Positions 17,298 through 25,190 of a stretch of DNA of 38,699 bases are shown piece after piece. The DNA comes from Halomonas sp. DQ26W (GTDB taxonomy: Bacteria; Pseudomonadota; Gammaproteobacteria; Pseudomonadales; Halomonadaceae): positions 567 to 39,265 of the forward strand of contig NZ_QPKI01000032.1 of NCBI RefSeq assembly GCF_003339685.1, written 5' to 3'. Position numbers and translations under genes: made by a program. The notes beneath the pieces are model-generated. The model worked only from the letters and a program-made list of their open reading frames with translations. It had not been told where the DNA came from and ran no database searches. The stretch's first letter is position 1. The number at the start of each line of letters is the position of its first letter.

Positions 17298-18104
17298 TCA
17301 GTCACTGAAGGAGATGCTTGGCCCTTCATCACCCTGCTGGCCTTTGACCTGTTCGGCAATCTGGCGGGCCATGGCACGGAATGTGGCGGTCACGTCACCG
17401 TCAGGCTCGGCCACCACCGTCGGGCACCCACCGTCGACCTGTTTTCGAATCGAAAGGGCCAGCGGCAGGCGCCCCAACAGGCGGGTCTCGTACTCCGCCG
17501 AGATCCGCTCGCCCCCGCCTTCGCCGAAAATCGGCTCGGCATGGCCGCAGTTGGTGCAGACATGTAGGCTCATGTTCTCGACCACACCAAGCACCGGCAC
17601 GTTGACCTTGCGAAACATCTCGATGCCCTTGCGCGCGTCGAGCAAGGCAATGTCCTGGGGCGTGGTGACGATCACGGCGCCGTCGACAGGGACCTTCTGC
17701 GCCAGCGTAAGTTGGATATCGCCGGTTCCCGGTGGCATGTCGATGAAGAGCACATCGAGATTGTCCCAGGCCGTCTGGGTCAGCAGCTGCTGAAAGGCGC
17801 CGGCCACCATGGGGCCGCGCCATACCATGGGCTCCCGGGTATCCACCATGAAAGCCATCGACATGGCCTGTAGTCCATGAGCCACCAATGGACTGAAACG
17901 GTTCTCGCCGGCCTGTTGCGGCCGCACCCCTTCTGCCACGCCGAGCATCTGGGCCTGGCTCGGTCCGTAGATATCGGCATCAAGGATACCGGTACGATAC
18001 CCCTCGGCGGCCATGGCCAGGGCCAGGTTGACGGCAACGGTGGACTTGCCCACCCCGCCCTTGCCGGATGCCACGGCGACGATATGCTTGACCCCTTCGA
18101 TCAC
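17298..18104 (-). CDS. apbC: Iron-sulfur cluster carrier protein (Mrp/ApbC P-loop ATPase), short form
   Basis: Binds and transfers [4Fe-4S] clusters to apoproteins in the cytosol, with ATP hydrolysis. The deviant Walker A motif is SGKGGVGKSTVAVNLA near residue 13, with DADIYGPSQ, DMPPGTGDIQLTLAQ and the cluster-binding CxxC in HVCTNCGHAEPIFG. At 268 aa it lacks the N-terminal ~100-residue MIP18/DUF59 domain of E. coli Mrp (369 aa). The start is GTG at 18104, with AAGGAG six nt upstream, and no in-frame coding extension exists. It is monocistronic. Confidence 0.9.
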   Translation of the reverse strand: MIEGVKHIVAVASGKGGVGKSTVAVNLALAMAAEGYRTGILDADIYGPSQAQMLGVAEGVRPQQAGENRFSPLVAHGLQAMSMAFMVDTREPMVWRGPMVAGAFQQLLTQTAWDNLDVLFIDMPPGTGDIQLTLAQKVPVDGAVIVTTPQDIALLDARKGIEMFRKVNVPVLGVVENMSLHVCTNCGHAEPIFGEGGGERISAEYETRLLGRLPLALSIRKQVDGGCPTVVAEPDGDVTATFRAMARQIAEQVKGQQGDEGPSISFSD

Positions 18105-18197
18105 GACTTACTCCTTGTGCTGCTGGGTATCTCTCTTCGCTAAAATTACGCTGACGCGGTTCAGTATAACGCGCCAGGCGCGCGCCAAACGACAAGC

Positions 18198-18214
18198 GGC
18201 GAGCCTGGCTCGCC
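18198..18214 (-). terminator. Hairpin downstream of the coiled-coil gene
   Basis: GGCGAGCC and GGCTCGCC form a compact stem extended by AAG/CTT. It stands 32 bp after the coiled-coil gene stop on the minus strand, without a T-run. It may end that transcript or be an RNA 3' end. Confidence 0.4.
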
Positions 18215-18245
18215 ACTTGTGATAGTGCATCGCATAGGATCAGGA

Positions 18246-19346
18246 CTACTCGACTTCTTCCTCGGCCTGCTCTTCCTCGGCCTGCTCTCCGGCGGCGCGC
18301 TCAGACGCATTTTCCTGCTCTTGCTGCTGCTGGGTCTGCTCCTGATCCTGATCGGTGAAGCGCAGTTCAAGATCCCCCAGTTCGCTACGCCATTCGGCAA
18401 GCTGGCCTTCCAGTCGCTGCAACTGCTCCTGGCGACGCTCGGTCTGCTCTTCCAGCTGGGCCAGCTGGCTGCGCCCATTGTCGATCTCTTCCCTCAGAGC
18501 CTCACGCTCGGCACGCGCCTCATCGACCTCCGATACTGCTTCATCACGCTGGTCACGCGCTTCGCCGACCTCACGCTCCACTTCCTCGCGCCAAGCTTCG
18601 AGCGCCTCAATGTCATTCTCGAGTGCCCCGAGAGTCGTCTCGCGCTCCTGGATCGCATTGTTCAGCGTATCCCGTCGCTCTTCGGCGCTTTCCGTCTCCT
18701 CGCGGATGGCGGCTAGTTCGGCCTGGGCCTGGTTGCGCGACTCTTCGGCTTCCTGACGCGCCGCTTCGGCCTGCTGGCGATCCTCCTCTGCAGCCTGGCG
18801 TGCCGCCTCGGCTTCCTGACGAGAGTCCTCGGCATCCTGACGTGCCGCCATAGCATCCTCACGGGACTTGTCGACAGACTCATAATCGTCGCGAAGAAGC
18901 GTAGCCGCCTCATCCAGCTCGGCTATCTCGGACTCACGAGTCTCGATGTCGGAGGCCAAAGCTGATCGCCGTTCCTGAAGCTCACCCAGTTGCTCCTCGG
19001 CCTCAGCCGCTTCGGCCTCCAGTCGAGCGATCTCGCTGCGGACGGCTTGCTGCTCATCGGCCATTGCTGCCTCGGCAGCCTGCTGCTCCTCACTCAGCTG
19101 TGCCAGACGGGCCTCCAGGGCTTCGATGTCCTCTCCTGCTGCGTCACGTTCTTGCAGCCGGGCAGCCAACTGCTGGCGCTCGTCCTGCAAGGCCGCCAGT
19201 TGCGCTTCGAGGGCTTCACTGCGCTCGCGATGATTACCGGCGCTGTTGTGGGCGAAAATCGCCCAGATCACCGCAAGCACCGCCACGGCCACCAGGGCCT
19301 TGACTCGATTATCCTTGTAAAGTGGGCTCTGGGTATTTTCCGACAT
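18246..19346 (-). CDS. Single-pass membrane-anchored coiled-coil protein
   Basis: A 366-aa protein with a short cytosolic N-terminus, one membrane helix at ~residues 16-33 (VKALVAVAVLAVIWAIFA), then a very long Glu/Gln/Ala/Arg-rich coiled coil (~40-330) and a low-complexity acidic Gln/Glu tail (QTQQQQEQE...EEEQAEEEVE). The middle (~170-215) repeats an 11-14 residue pattern around ARQxAEExRQ. Such proteins act as envelope spacers or scaffolds, but no family with a known role is recognised here. The ATG at 19346 has GAGGG eight nt upstream; a TTG two codons earlier is less likely. Single gene. Confidence 0.8.
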   Translation of the reverse strand: MSENTQSPLYKDNRVKALVAVAVLAVIWAIFAHNSAGNHRERSEALEAQLAALQDERQQLAARLQERDAAGEDIEALEARLAQLSEEQQAAEAAMADEQQAVRSEIARLEAEAAEAEEQLGELQERRSALASDIETRESEIAELDEAATLLRDDYESVDKSREDAMAARQDAEDSRQEAEAARQAAEEDRQQAEAARQEAEESRNQAQAELAAIREETESAEERRDTLNNAIQERETTLGALENDIEALEAWREEVEREVGEARDQRDEAVSEVDEARAEREALREEIDNGRSQLAQLEEQTERRQEQLQRLEGQLAEWRSELGDLELRFTDQDQEQTQQQQEQENASERAAGEQAEEEQAEEEVE

Positions 19347-19460
19347 GGGCAAGACCCTCTCTCTGGTAAAGGTTGTCTGCCATCGAGCGATAGCAAACGC
19401 GTACCGTCATAATTCAGCATACATAGGCAGTACCGATGGGGAAAGGTAACCAGCAACGGC

Positions 19461-20213
19461 TCAGAAGCGTTCGCCAACCTTCAGGTAGCGCCACTGACCG
19501 AGCGGCACGCGCCCCAACGACACCCCGCCGATACGCAGGCGTTTGAGTCCCTGCACCGTCAAACCGACGCTCGAGCACATCGCTTCGATCTGCCCCGGCA
19601 CCATCCCCTTCACTGCAAAGCGTAGATGGGTTTCGCTCTGCCGGCTGACTTTGCAGGGTGCCAGATTGCTGCCAGGCTCAAATTTGCCTCGGCGAAGTGC
19701 CTCCAACTGTGCATCGCTCAACGTACCGTCGACTTCGGCCACAACCTCCTGTTCGAGCCGCGCCGTATCCTCATCGAGCCGCCTAACCACACGCCGGTCC
19801 TGGGTAAGGACCAGCAGTCCCGAGGCGCCCTCCTCAAGTGGCAGCATCGGCTGCAGGCCGCGGAAATGCGCCTTGAGCGGAATCAGCCCGACGGGATCGT
19901 CCTGCCAGTGCGTTCCCGGCGCAAGCAATTCGCGAACCCATTCCCAACCTTCGCTGACTGCGAAACCGGCAGGTGCGTTCACCAGCAGAGTGACGGGTGG
20001 AATTTCATTCGCCCTGGCGCCGGGACGAAGTTCGACAGACTGTTCGCCAACCTTGAACTGCGGCTCCTCCACGATGTCGCCATCGACCGTCACCCAGCCC
20101 CCGGCAATGTAGAGCTCGGCCTCACGGCGTGAGCAAGAAAACTGTCGCGCCAGCCGCTTGGACAGCCGTTCGGTGGTGGAGGGCGTGGGTGCAGCGGAAT
20201 CAGCAGCGGTCAT
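19461..20213 (-). CDS. RsuA/RluB/RluF-like S4-domain protein, catalytic Asp apparently missing
   Basis: A 250-aa homologue of the RsuA-type 16S/23S rRNA pseudouridine synthases. The S4 RNA-binding domain is at ~16-65 (RLSKRLARQFSCSRREAELYIAGGWVTVDG). The synthase fold follows, including the conserved C-terminal VGLTVQGLKRLRIGGVSLG. In active enzymes the signature is GRLD-x2-T-x-G-L-L; here it reads LPLEEGASGLLVLTQD, so the catalytic Asp is Glu and the GR before it is lost. It may be an RNA-binding protein or a weak enzyme rather than a normal synthase. No strong ribosome site is visible before the ATG at 20213. Confidence 0.8.
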   Translation of the reverse strand: MTAADSAAPTPSTTERLSKRLARQFSCSRREAELYIAGGWVTVDGDIVEEPQFKVGEQSVELRPGARANEIPPVTLLVNAPAGFAVSEGWEWVRELLAPGTHWQDDPVGLIPLKAHFRGLQPMLPLEEGASGLLVLTQDRRVVRRLDEDTARLEQEVVAEVDGTLSDAQLEALRRGKFEPGSNLAPCKVSRQSETHLRFAVKGMVPGQIEAMCSSVGLTVQGLKRLRIGGVSLGRVPLGQWRYLKVGERF

Positions 20214-20265
20214 GAGATGTCTCGAATGGTGTGAATGGAAGAGGACACTACCCTCTGCCGGAGGC

Positions 20266-20679
20266 TCAGGTTTCCACCTTGCCGCGCATGGCCTTGTGCT
20301 GACCGCGCTTCTTCTTGCCGTCCAGTCGGCGTTGCTTGGCCCCCTTGCTCGGACGGGTCGCGACCCGCTTCTTGGGTGCGTACATCACACTCTTGATCAA
20401 CGCCTTGAGTCGACCGAGCGCTTCATTTCGGTTACGTTCCTGGGTGCGATGCGACTGGGCCTTGATGATTAGCACCCCGTCACGAGTGATACGCTGGTCG
20501 TTGAGCGCCAGCAGCTTCTCCTTGAAGCCTTCGGGAAGGCTTGACGCGCGAATATCGAAACGCAGGTGAATCGCCGTCGCCACCTTGTTGACGTTCTGGC
20601 CTCCCGAGCCCTGAGAACGCACTGCCTGCAAGTCGATTTCGTGGTCAGCAAGGATGACCTGACGAGAGAGTTCCAGCAT
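20266..20679 (-). CDS. arfB: Alternative ribosome-rescue factor / peptidyl-tRNA hydrolase ArfB
   Basis: Releases peptides from ribosomes stalled on non-stop mRNAs. The 137-aa protein (E. coli 140) has the release-factor GGQ motif in RSQGSGGQNVNKVATAIHLRFDI. Its basic C-terminal tail (RPSKGAKQRRLDGKKKRGQHKAM) enters the empty mRNA channel in this family. The ATG at 20679 (MLELSRQVIL) is chosen because AGGA lies just upstream and it matches the family start; an in-frame start at 20703 would add eight residues. The gene is separate from both neighbours. Confidence 0.93.
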   Translation of the reverse strand: MLELSRQVILADHEIDLQAVRSQGSGGQNVNKVATAIHLRFDIRASSLPEGFKEKLLALNDQRITRDGVLIIKAQSHRTQERNRNEALGRLKALIKSVMYAPKKRVATRPSKGAKQRRLDGKKKRGQHKAMRGKVET

Positions 20680-20754
20680 GTTTCCTGCCTTATGCCGCGT
20701 CACGCCAAAGCGCTTGGCAACGTGAAAATGGGAATGGCAAGCGAGCGCCGACGA

Positions 20755-21363
20755 TCAGTGCTTGGCCTGCGGCGACTCGATCCGCCAGCGCGAGTACCAG
20801 GGTATGCCCTGGATATCGATGTCCAACTGGCGCAACCATCCGGCCACCACCAGATTCGATTGGTGGGCAGCCCAGTAGGCTCGCGGGTGCGGCACGAAAT
20901 GGAGGCCGAATTCTTCACTGTATACCGGCTCGACCTCACCTTCGAAATGCGCATCGAGTCGGCGCTGCAGCGCCCTGACCCGGGCCGCCTCTGCCTGGAG
21001 CGGATAGGTCCGGACCAGGCCTTCCGGCGCCAGCCTCGAAAAGTCGCCGGGCGCCGTCACGTCCTCGTGAACGCCACGTCCCAGTGCACTGGCGGTCGGC
21101 ACCAGCATTGCCGCGGCGCCCGCCAGGAAGTGGCGGCGTCCTTCCACATACCACCGCCATTCGCCATAGCTGTAACGCACCATGCCGCCCTCCTCCCGCG
21201 GCAGTACCAGGCTGGCATGGCGGCCGTGATCGACCAGGTAGATGTCCAGCGGCTGAGAGAGCTCCGCCGGTGCAGGTGGCATGACGCGTCCGGTACAGCC
21301 GGAAAGCAGCGGGACTACCAGCAGCAGCACTAACCAGCGCAGTGCATCTAGGAACGAAAGCAT
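20755..21363 (-). CDS. Lipoprotein of the DUF2459-like family (tentative)
   Basis: A 202-aa predicted lipoprotein: the signal peptide LRWLVLLLVVPLLSGC ends in the lipobox LSGC at ~residue 23. The mature part opens with IYLVDHGRHASLVLP, which resembles DUF2459, a family of unknown function sometimes seen near urease genes; the urease block begins ~2.8 kb away. His/Asp residues in VDHGRH and YSYGEWRWY might form an active site, but this is speculation. The start at 21363 follows the stop of the spermidine-synthase-like gene by one base, so the two are co-translated. Confidence 0.75.
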   Translation of the reverse strand: MLSFLDALRWLVLLLVVPLLSGCTGRVMPPAPAELSQPLDIYLVDHGRHASLVLPREEGGMVRYSYGEWRWYVEGRRHFLAGAAAMLVPTASALGRGVHEDVTAPGDFSRLAPEGLVRTYPLQAEAARVRALQRRLDAHFEGEVEPVYSEEFGLHFVPHPRAYWAAHQSNLVVAGWLRQLDIDIQGIPWYSRWRIESPQAKH

Positions 21364-21364
21364 A

Positions 21365-22039
21365 TCAGCTCGCCAACCAGATCGTGTGCTTGGCCCCTTT
21401 CCCCGGCCGATGGGCACGCACGGTGACTTCTTCCACCAGAAATCCGACCCGCCGCAGCCGCTCACTGAAGGCGGGATCCTGTCCCGCCGACCAGATCGCC
21501 AGCACGCCATCCGGACGCAGCGCCTCCTGGGCGGCGGCGAGACCTTGCGGTGAGTATAGCCAGTCGTTCTCCTTGCGCGTCAGCCCCTCGGGGCCATTGT
21601 CGACGTCGAGCATGATGGCGTCGAAGCCGCCAGGCTCCCGCCGCAGCAGCTCACCGACATCGCCCAGGCTGACGACGGTACGAGGATCATTCAGGGGATA
21701 GCCGGCAGCGGCTCCCAGCGCTCCCCGGTTCCAGTCGACGACGCCGGGCACCAGCTCGGCGACGACCACCTCGGCGCTGTCGGGAAGCGAGCGTAGCGCG
21801 GCCGCCAGCGTAAACCCCATGCCAAGGCCACCGATCAATACCCGGATATCGGCACGATCGGCAATAGGCTGACAGGCCAGCTCGGCCAACGCATCCTCGG
21901 AGCCGTGAAGGCGGGTATTCATCAGCTCACCGGGACTGCCCGCGATGCGAATGGAGAATTCGTCATTGCGCTGCAGCAGGCGCAGTTCACTGCCCTTGCC
22001 AGGGATGCTGGCCGTGCCGATCACTTCGAATTTAGCCAT
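21365..22039 (-). CDS. Spermidine synthase-like class I methyltransferase-fold protein
   Basis: A 224-aa protein with the Rossmann fold of spermidine synthases and SAM-dependent methyltransferases. The nucleotide loop LIGGLGMGFTLAAAL is at ~67-81, VVVAELVPGVVDWNRG at ~90-105, and DAIMLDVDNGPEG, the acidic catalytic-like strand, at ~140-152. It is shorter than SpeE (~280 aa) and lacks most of the N-terminal beta domain, so a polyamine synthase role is not assured. The start at 22039 has GAGG four nt upstream. Co-transcribed with the following lipoprotein gene. Confidence 0.8.
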   Translation of the reverse strand: MAKFEVIGTASIPGKGSELRLLQRNDEFSIRIAGSPGELMNTRLHGSEDALAELACQPIADRADIRVLIGGLGMGFTLAAALRSLPDSAEVVVAELVPGVVDWNRGALGAAAGYPLNDPRTVVSLGDVGELLRREPGGFDAIMLDVDNGPEGLTRKENDWLYSPQGLAAAQEALRPDGVLAIWSAGQDPAFSERLRRVGFLVEEVTVRAHRPGKGAKHTIWLAS

Positions 22040-22199
22040 GTTGCCTCATTGGCGAGGGGGGGCGCGCGAATGACTGCAGCCATGCCAGGCGCCCTGCCGT
22101 TGTATCGCATCCAGCAGGGGGAACCAATCTACCCAACCCGGCTCGAAATTCGGACCGGAAGCGCAGCGCCACCAGTGGGGCGAGCGAGAGGAGGGAACC

Positions 22200-22370
22200 A
22201 TGACAACAGTGAGAACGCGGCGGCTACCCAAGCGGTATCCAATATTCCTCACCATTATGCTGGCCTTGACGGCGACTTGCCATTCACACGCAAGCGATAC
22301 TGGCTTTCAGCGGCAGGTCGATACACTGGTGAGCAATGAATGTCTGCGGAAAAGGTTCAAGTACGCGTAA
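22200..22370 (+). CDS. Small secreted protein, 56 aa, unknown function
   Basis: ATG at 22200 follows a very strong ribosome site (GAGGAGGGAACC). The 56-aa product begins MTTVRTRRLPKRYPIF, a basic n-region, then a hydrophobic core (IFLTIMLALTATC) and a likely cleavage after HSHA. That leaves ~25 residues with one Cys and a basic end (CLRKRFKYA). It stands in a region with no other gene on either strand. No family is recognised. The ribosome site plus signal-peptide grammar make it a credible gene. Confidence 0.55.
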   Translation: MTTVRTRRLPKRYPIFLTIMLALTATCHSHASDTGFQRQVDTLVSNECLRKRFKYA

Positions 22371-22466
22371 CAAAGCTCCGCCGCAACAGGGAAGCTTGCA
22401 ACCGGGGCAAGAGAGAGACTAGCCCTGATGGTATCACCCCGGTTTGTTACCCGGCCGGTCTCTCGC

Positions 22467-22541
22467 TCAGCGAAGCCCAAGCATCGAAAGGATAAAGAGG
22501 ACCACGACGATCAAACCGATGATATAAATGATATTACGCAT
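22467..22541 (-). CDS. Small hydrophobic membrane protein, 24 aa
   Basis: The minus-strand ATG at 22541 has AAGGAG six nt upstream, an ideal ribosome site. The 24-residue product is a short polar start (MRN), one membrane helix (IIYIIGLIVVVLFILSML) and GLR at the end. Similar single-helix proteins recur in gammaproteobacteria, though this rests on memory and not on a search. Function unknown; it is far below usual gene-caller cut-offs. Confidence 0.6.
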   Translation of the reverse strand: MRNIIYIIGLIVVVLFILSMLGLR

Positions 22542-22828
22542 GCAGCACTCCTTGCTGGCAGGAAGGAAGAATTCATACACCTAAGACGAATCTCAACCCT
22601 TCGTCAGCTTCCAGTGTAGCGAACATGCTTGATTCAGCCAGAGAAGCCGCGGAACCAGCAGTAGGCGGTTGTCGATTAGCGCGTCGCCTAATACCTTTAA
22701 CAGAGATTGGGGACGTAACAGGGAGAGAAGCGAAGCAGGATGGTGACATAGGAGCGCATGGGGGGGGGCAAGACAAACTCGCCACTGACGGTTGGTAACG
22801 GCAAATTGGGCACAAGGACGGCAAGCGC

Positions 22829-23752
22829 ATGTCTCGAGTACGCACCAAGCGGAACGTCTTCATCGTTCTACTCCCTCGAGTGGCGAGCTTTCTCTGGCGC
22901 GTGCTGTGCGCCTTTCTGCGCAACCGGGGCATCCTCCTGGCAGGGGGAGTTGGCTACAACATTCTGCTCTCCATCGTTCCCCTGTTCGCCCTGATAACGG
23001 TATTGCTGACCCAGGTCGTGCACGAACATATGTTGCTCGACGTGCTCAGTGTGCAGGTGCTTCACCTTGCTCCGGCACACGCCGAACTGCTGATGGATGC
23101 GGTACGCGCCCTTCTCGACTCCCGCGATGCGATCGGGCTATTCGGCATATTGGTTCTGCTGCTGTTCAGCTCCTTCGCCTTTCGCATGCTGGAAGATGCG
23201 CTGGCGATCATCTTTCACACCCCCGACCCGCACAAGGGGCGCAGCATCTGGGTCTCGGTACTGCTCCCCTATGCCTTCATGCTGGTACTGGGCACCGGCT
23301 TGATGGCAGTCACTCTGCTTGCCACCCTTGCCGAAGCCATCAATGCACTGTGGCTCGCCGTGGTTGGCCGAAACATGCCCTTCGCCGGCCTCTCCGAGCC
23401 GCTGCTCAACCTGTTCAGCTTCTTCGGCGTCTTCATCCTCTTCAGCGCCATCTACAAGGTGCTTCCGGTGGTGAAGATAGCGCTGAGGCGCGCTGTCGTA
23501 GGCGGCTTCGTGGCGGCACTGCTGTGGGAGGGAGTCAGGCTGGTACTGGTGTACTATTTCGTCAACCTCTCCTTCGTCAATGTCGTTTACGGTTCACTGG
23601 CCGCCCTTATCGTGGTGTTGCTGAGCCTGGAGGTGGGCGCGATCATCCTGCTGCTTGGTGCCCAGGTGATTGCCGAACTGGAGTACAATGCACGTCGAGG
23701 ACTACCGTGGCACGTGGACCCACGCCGCGTCGCAGTAACCCACGTCGATTGA
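22829..23752 (+). CDS. YihY/BrkB-family inner membrane protein
   Basis: A 307-aa multipass protein of the YihY/virulence factor BrkB (UPF0761) family. Six hydrophobic segments are visible: ~35-60 (GGVGYNILLSIVPLFALITVLL), 100-120, 145-175, 195-215, 230-250 and 260-285. The family segments GYNILLSIVPL and ALLWEGVRLVLVYYF...NVVYGSLAALIVVLL are present. The biochemical role is unknown; an older link to ribonuclease BN was wrong. AAGGA lies ten nt before the start. A G9 tract (22760-22768) lies 60 nt upstream but is not in the coding frame, because a stop at 22796 blocks any extension. Confidence 0.88.
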   Translation: MSRVRTKRNVFIVLLPRVASFLWRVLCAFLRNRGILLAGGVGYNILLSIVPLFALITVLLTQVVHEHMLLDVLSVQVLHLAPAHAELLMDAVRALLDSRDAIGLFGILVLLLFSSFAFRMLEDALAIIFHTPDPHKGRSIWVSVLLPYAFMLVLGTGLMAVTLLATLAEAINALWLAVVGRNMPFAGLSEPLLNLFSFFGVFILFSAIYKVLPVVKIALRRAVVGGFVAALLWEGVRLVLVYYFVNLSFVNVVYGSLAALIVVLLSLEVGAIILLLGAQVIAELEYNARRGLPWHVDPRRVAVTHVD

Positions 23753-23776
23753 GCCCCCTAGACACCCGGCCTAGCA

Positions 23777-24001
23777 TCATCTGGACCGACGTGCTCGGTT
23801 GGCGCGCAGGCGCCGAAGCAGCGTCAACAGGCTCTTGCCAGTGACCATGCCCAGCAGGTAGATCACCACCAGGAGTATCGCCATGGGCAAACGGAGACTC
23901 CAGGTCAGGAATCGCACTTCGACCATGACGATATTCTGCACGACGAGAATGAGAACCAACGCCGTAATCAGGATCTTGAACGCCAGCAACAGCTTGTCCA
24001 T
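23777..24001 (-). CDS. LapA-domain (DUF1049) small membrane protein
   Basis: A 74-aa protein with two membrane helices (~5-25 and ~37-55) joined by the family segment QNIVMVEVRFLTWSLRLPMA, and a basic cytosolic tail (LRRLRANRARRSR). The LapA domain family is linked in E. coli to lipopolysaccharide assembly control, but the shorter stand-alone forms are less understood. GGGAGGG lies upstream of the ATG at 24001. It converges with yihY (24-bp gap) and follows the ure operon terminator on the same strand. Confidence 0.8.
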   Translation of the reverse strand: MDKLLLAFKILITALVLILVVQNIVMVEVRFLTWSLRLPMAILLVVIYLLGMVTGKSLLTLLRRLRANRARRSR

Positions 24002-24085
24002 GCATGCCCTCCCGTCGAATCGTTTCCCTCAAGCTGCGCGGTGGCAGGTTGCCTGTCAACTGTCGGCTATCTAATAGACGAAAGC

Positions 24086-24111
24086 GGCCACCCGCACTTG
24101 CCAGGGTGGCC
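24086..24111 (-). terminator. Terminator candidate at the end of the ure operon
   Basis: GGCCACCC and GGGTGGCC form an 8-bp perfect stem with a 10-nt loop on the minus strand, followed by GCTTTCG. It lies 21 bp after the HupE-like gene stop. Confidence 0.6.
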
Positions 24112-24131
24112 ATAGGGGAGAACCGTCATGA

Positions 24132-24422
24132 TCAACCGATGGCGAAGACGGCACCGGCGGCGGCAATCGCCACTCCCAGGCCACGTATGACACGGCTCTC
24201 ACGGGACATCAGGATGCCGCCGACCAGACGACCGGCACAGGTAATGGCAAGCGTGACAAGGGTGAAACCGGCCAGGTAGGCCAGCATCGAAACCCAGTGG
24301 GGCATTTCACTGCCGTGGGCAAGGTCGTGTCCGGGGTGGGCGAAGGCAAGTCCTGCCATAAGCAGCATTAACGGGGCGCCGGCCAGTGCCAGGCGCAAAG
24401 CGGATGAGTGATGGTGAGTCAT
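24132..24422 (-). CDS. Short HupE/UreJ-like protein, apparently lacking the central half
   Basis: A 96-aa protein. The start has AAGGAG upstream. It begins with a signal-like helix ending LAFAHPGHD, the usual opening of HupE/UreJ nickel permeases (~190-200 aa). It then jumps directly to AHGSEMPHWVSMLAYLAGF and two closing helices (TLVTLAITCAGRLVGGIL, VIRGLGVAIAAAGAVFAI), which resemble the last third of the same family. The central HPxxGxDH metal-binding segment and about three helices are missing. It follows ureG in the same operon, so a nickel-related role is suggested, but it may be a remnant or a small subfamily. Confidence 0.65.
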   Translation of the reverse strand: MTHHHSSALRLALAGAPLMLLMAGLAFAHPGHDLAHGSEMPHWVSMLAYLAGFTLVTLAITCAGRLVGGILMSRESRVIRGLGVAIAAAGAVFAIG

Positions 24423-24465
24423 GTTGGTGATCTCCTTACCGATTGCGAGGGGGGGGTGAAAAGAA

Positions 24466-25104
24466 TCAAGCGCTGACCGACTGGGTCTGGGGCCGGCGTT
24501 CCGGCAGCATGCCGCGATCGAGAATGAAGCGGATGATCGTCTCGAGGCCCACCCCGTCGTAAAGGTTGGTGAAGACGAAGGGGCGCTCGCCACGCATCTT
24601 CTTCGAGTCGCGCTCCATGACTTCCAGCGAGGCGTGTACGTGCTCGGCGATATCGATCTTGTTGATGATCAGCAGATCTGACTTGGTGATGCCGGGCCCG
24701 CCCTTGCGCGGGATCTTGTCGCCGGCAGATACATCAATCACGTAGAGGGTGAGATCGGAGAGTTCGGGACTGAAGGTGGCCGACAAATTGTCGCCGCCGG
24801 ACTCCACCAGCACCAGTTCCAGGCCGGGATGACGGGCCTGCAAGTCGTCGATGGCCGCCAAGTTCATGGAGGCATCCTCGCGGATGGCGGTATGCGGACA
24901 GCCGCCGGTTTCCACCCCGAGAATGCGATCCCCCGGCAGCGCATCGTGCTTGAGCAGGAAGTCGGCATCTTCGCGGGTATAGATGTCATTGGTGACCACG
25001 GCGATGTCATAGTGGTCGCGCAGCGCCAGGCAGAGTTGCTTGAGCAGTGCCGTCTTGCCGGAACCCACCGGGCCACCGACGCCGATGCGTAAACAGTGTG
25101 TCAT
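24466..25104 (-). CDS. ureG: Urease accessory GTPase UreG
   Basis: SIMIBI-class GTPase that delivers nickel to apo-urease in the UreDFG complex, using GTP. The 212-aa protein has the P-loop [12 protein letters not shown] at residues ~9-20, the nickel-binding Cys-Pro-His in [33 protein letters not shown] and the guanine-specificity NKID. AAGGAGA lies upstream of the ATG at 25104. It follows ureF by 86 bp. Confidence 0.97.
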   Translation of the reverse strand: MTHCLRIGVGGPVGSGKTALLKQLCLALRDHYDIAVVTNDIYTREDADFLLKHDALPGDRILGVETGGCPHTAIREDASMNLAAIDDLQARHPGLELVLVESGGDNLSATFSPELSDLTLYVIDVSAGDKIPRKGGPGITKSDLLIINKIDIAEHVHASLEVMERDSKKMRGERPFVFTNLYDGVGLETIIRFILDRGMLPERRPQTQSVSA

Positions 25105-25190
25105 GTCGATCTCTCCTTGGCCGCTTGGGCGGCTTTGTCAGGTTCATGAGATGCCGGGCCAACTGCTGCCTGGTTACATCCGCTGTTCCA

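Noticed and set aside
22758..22994. 78-aa frame beginning at the G9 tract upstream of yihY
   Set aside because: It overlaps yihY in another frame, and the ribosome spacing is poor. A stop at 22796 also rules out an N-terminal extension of yihY via slippage.
22792..23844. 350-aa plus-strand frame overlapping yihY
   Set aside because: Shadow frame of yihY; yihY has clear membrane-protein grammar and family segments.
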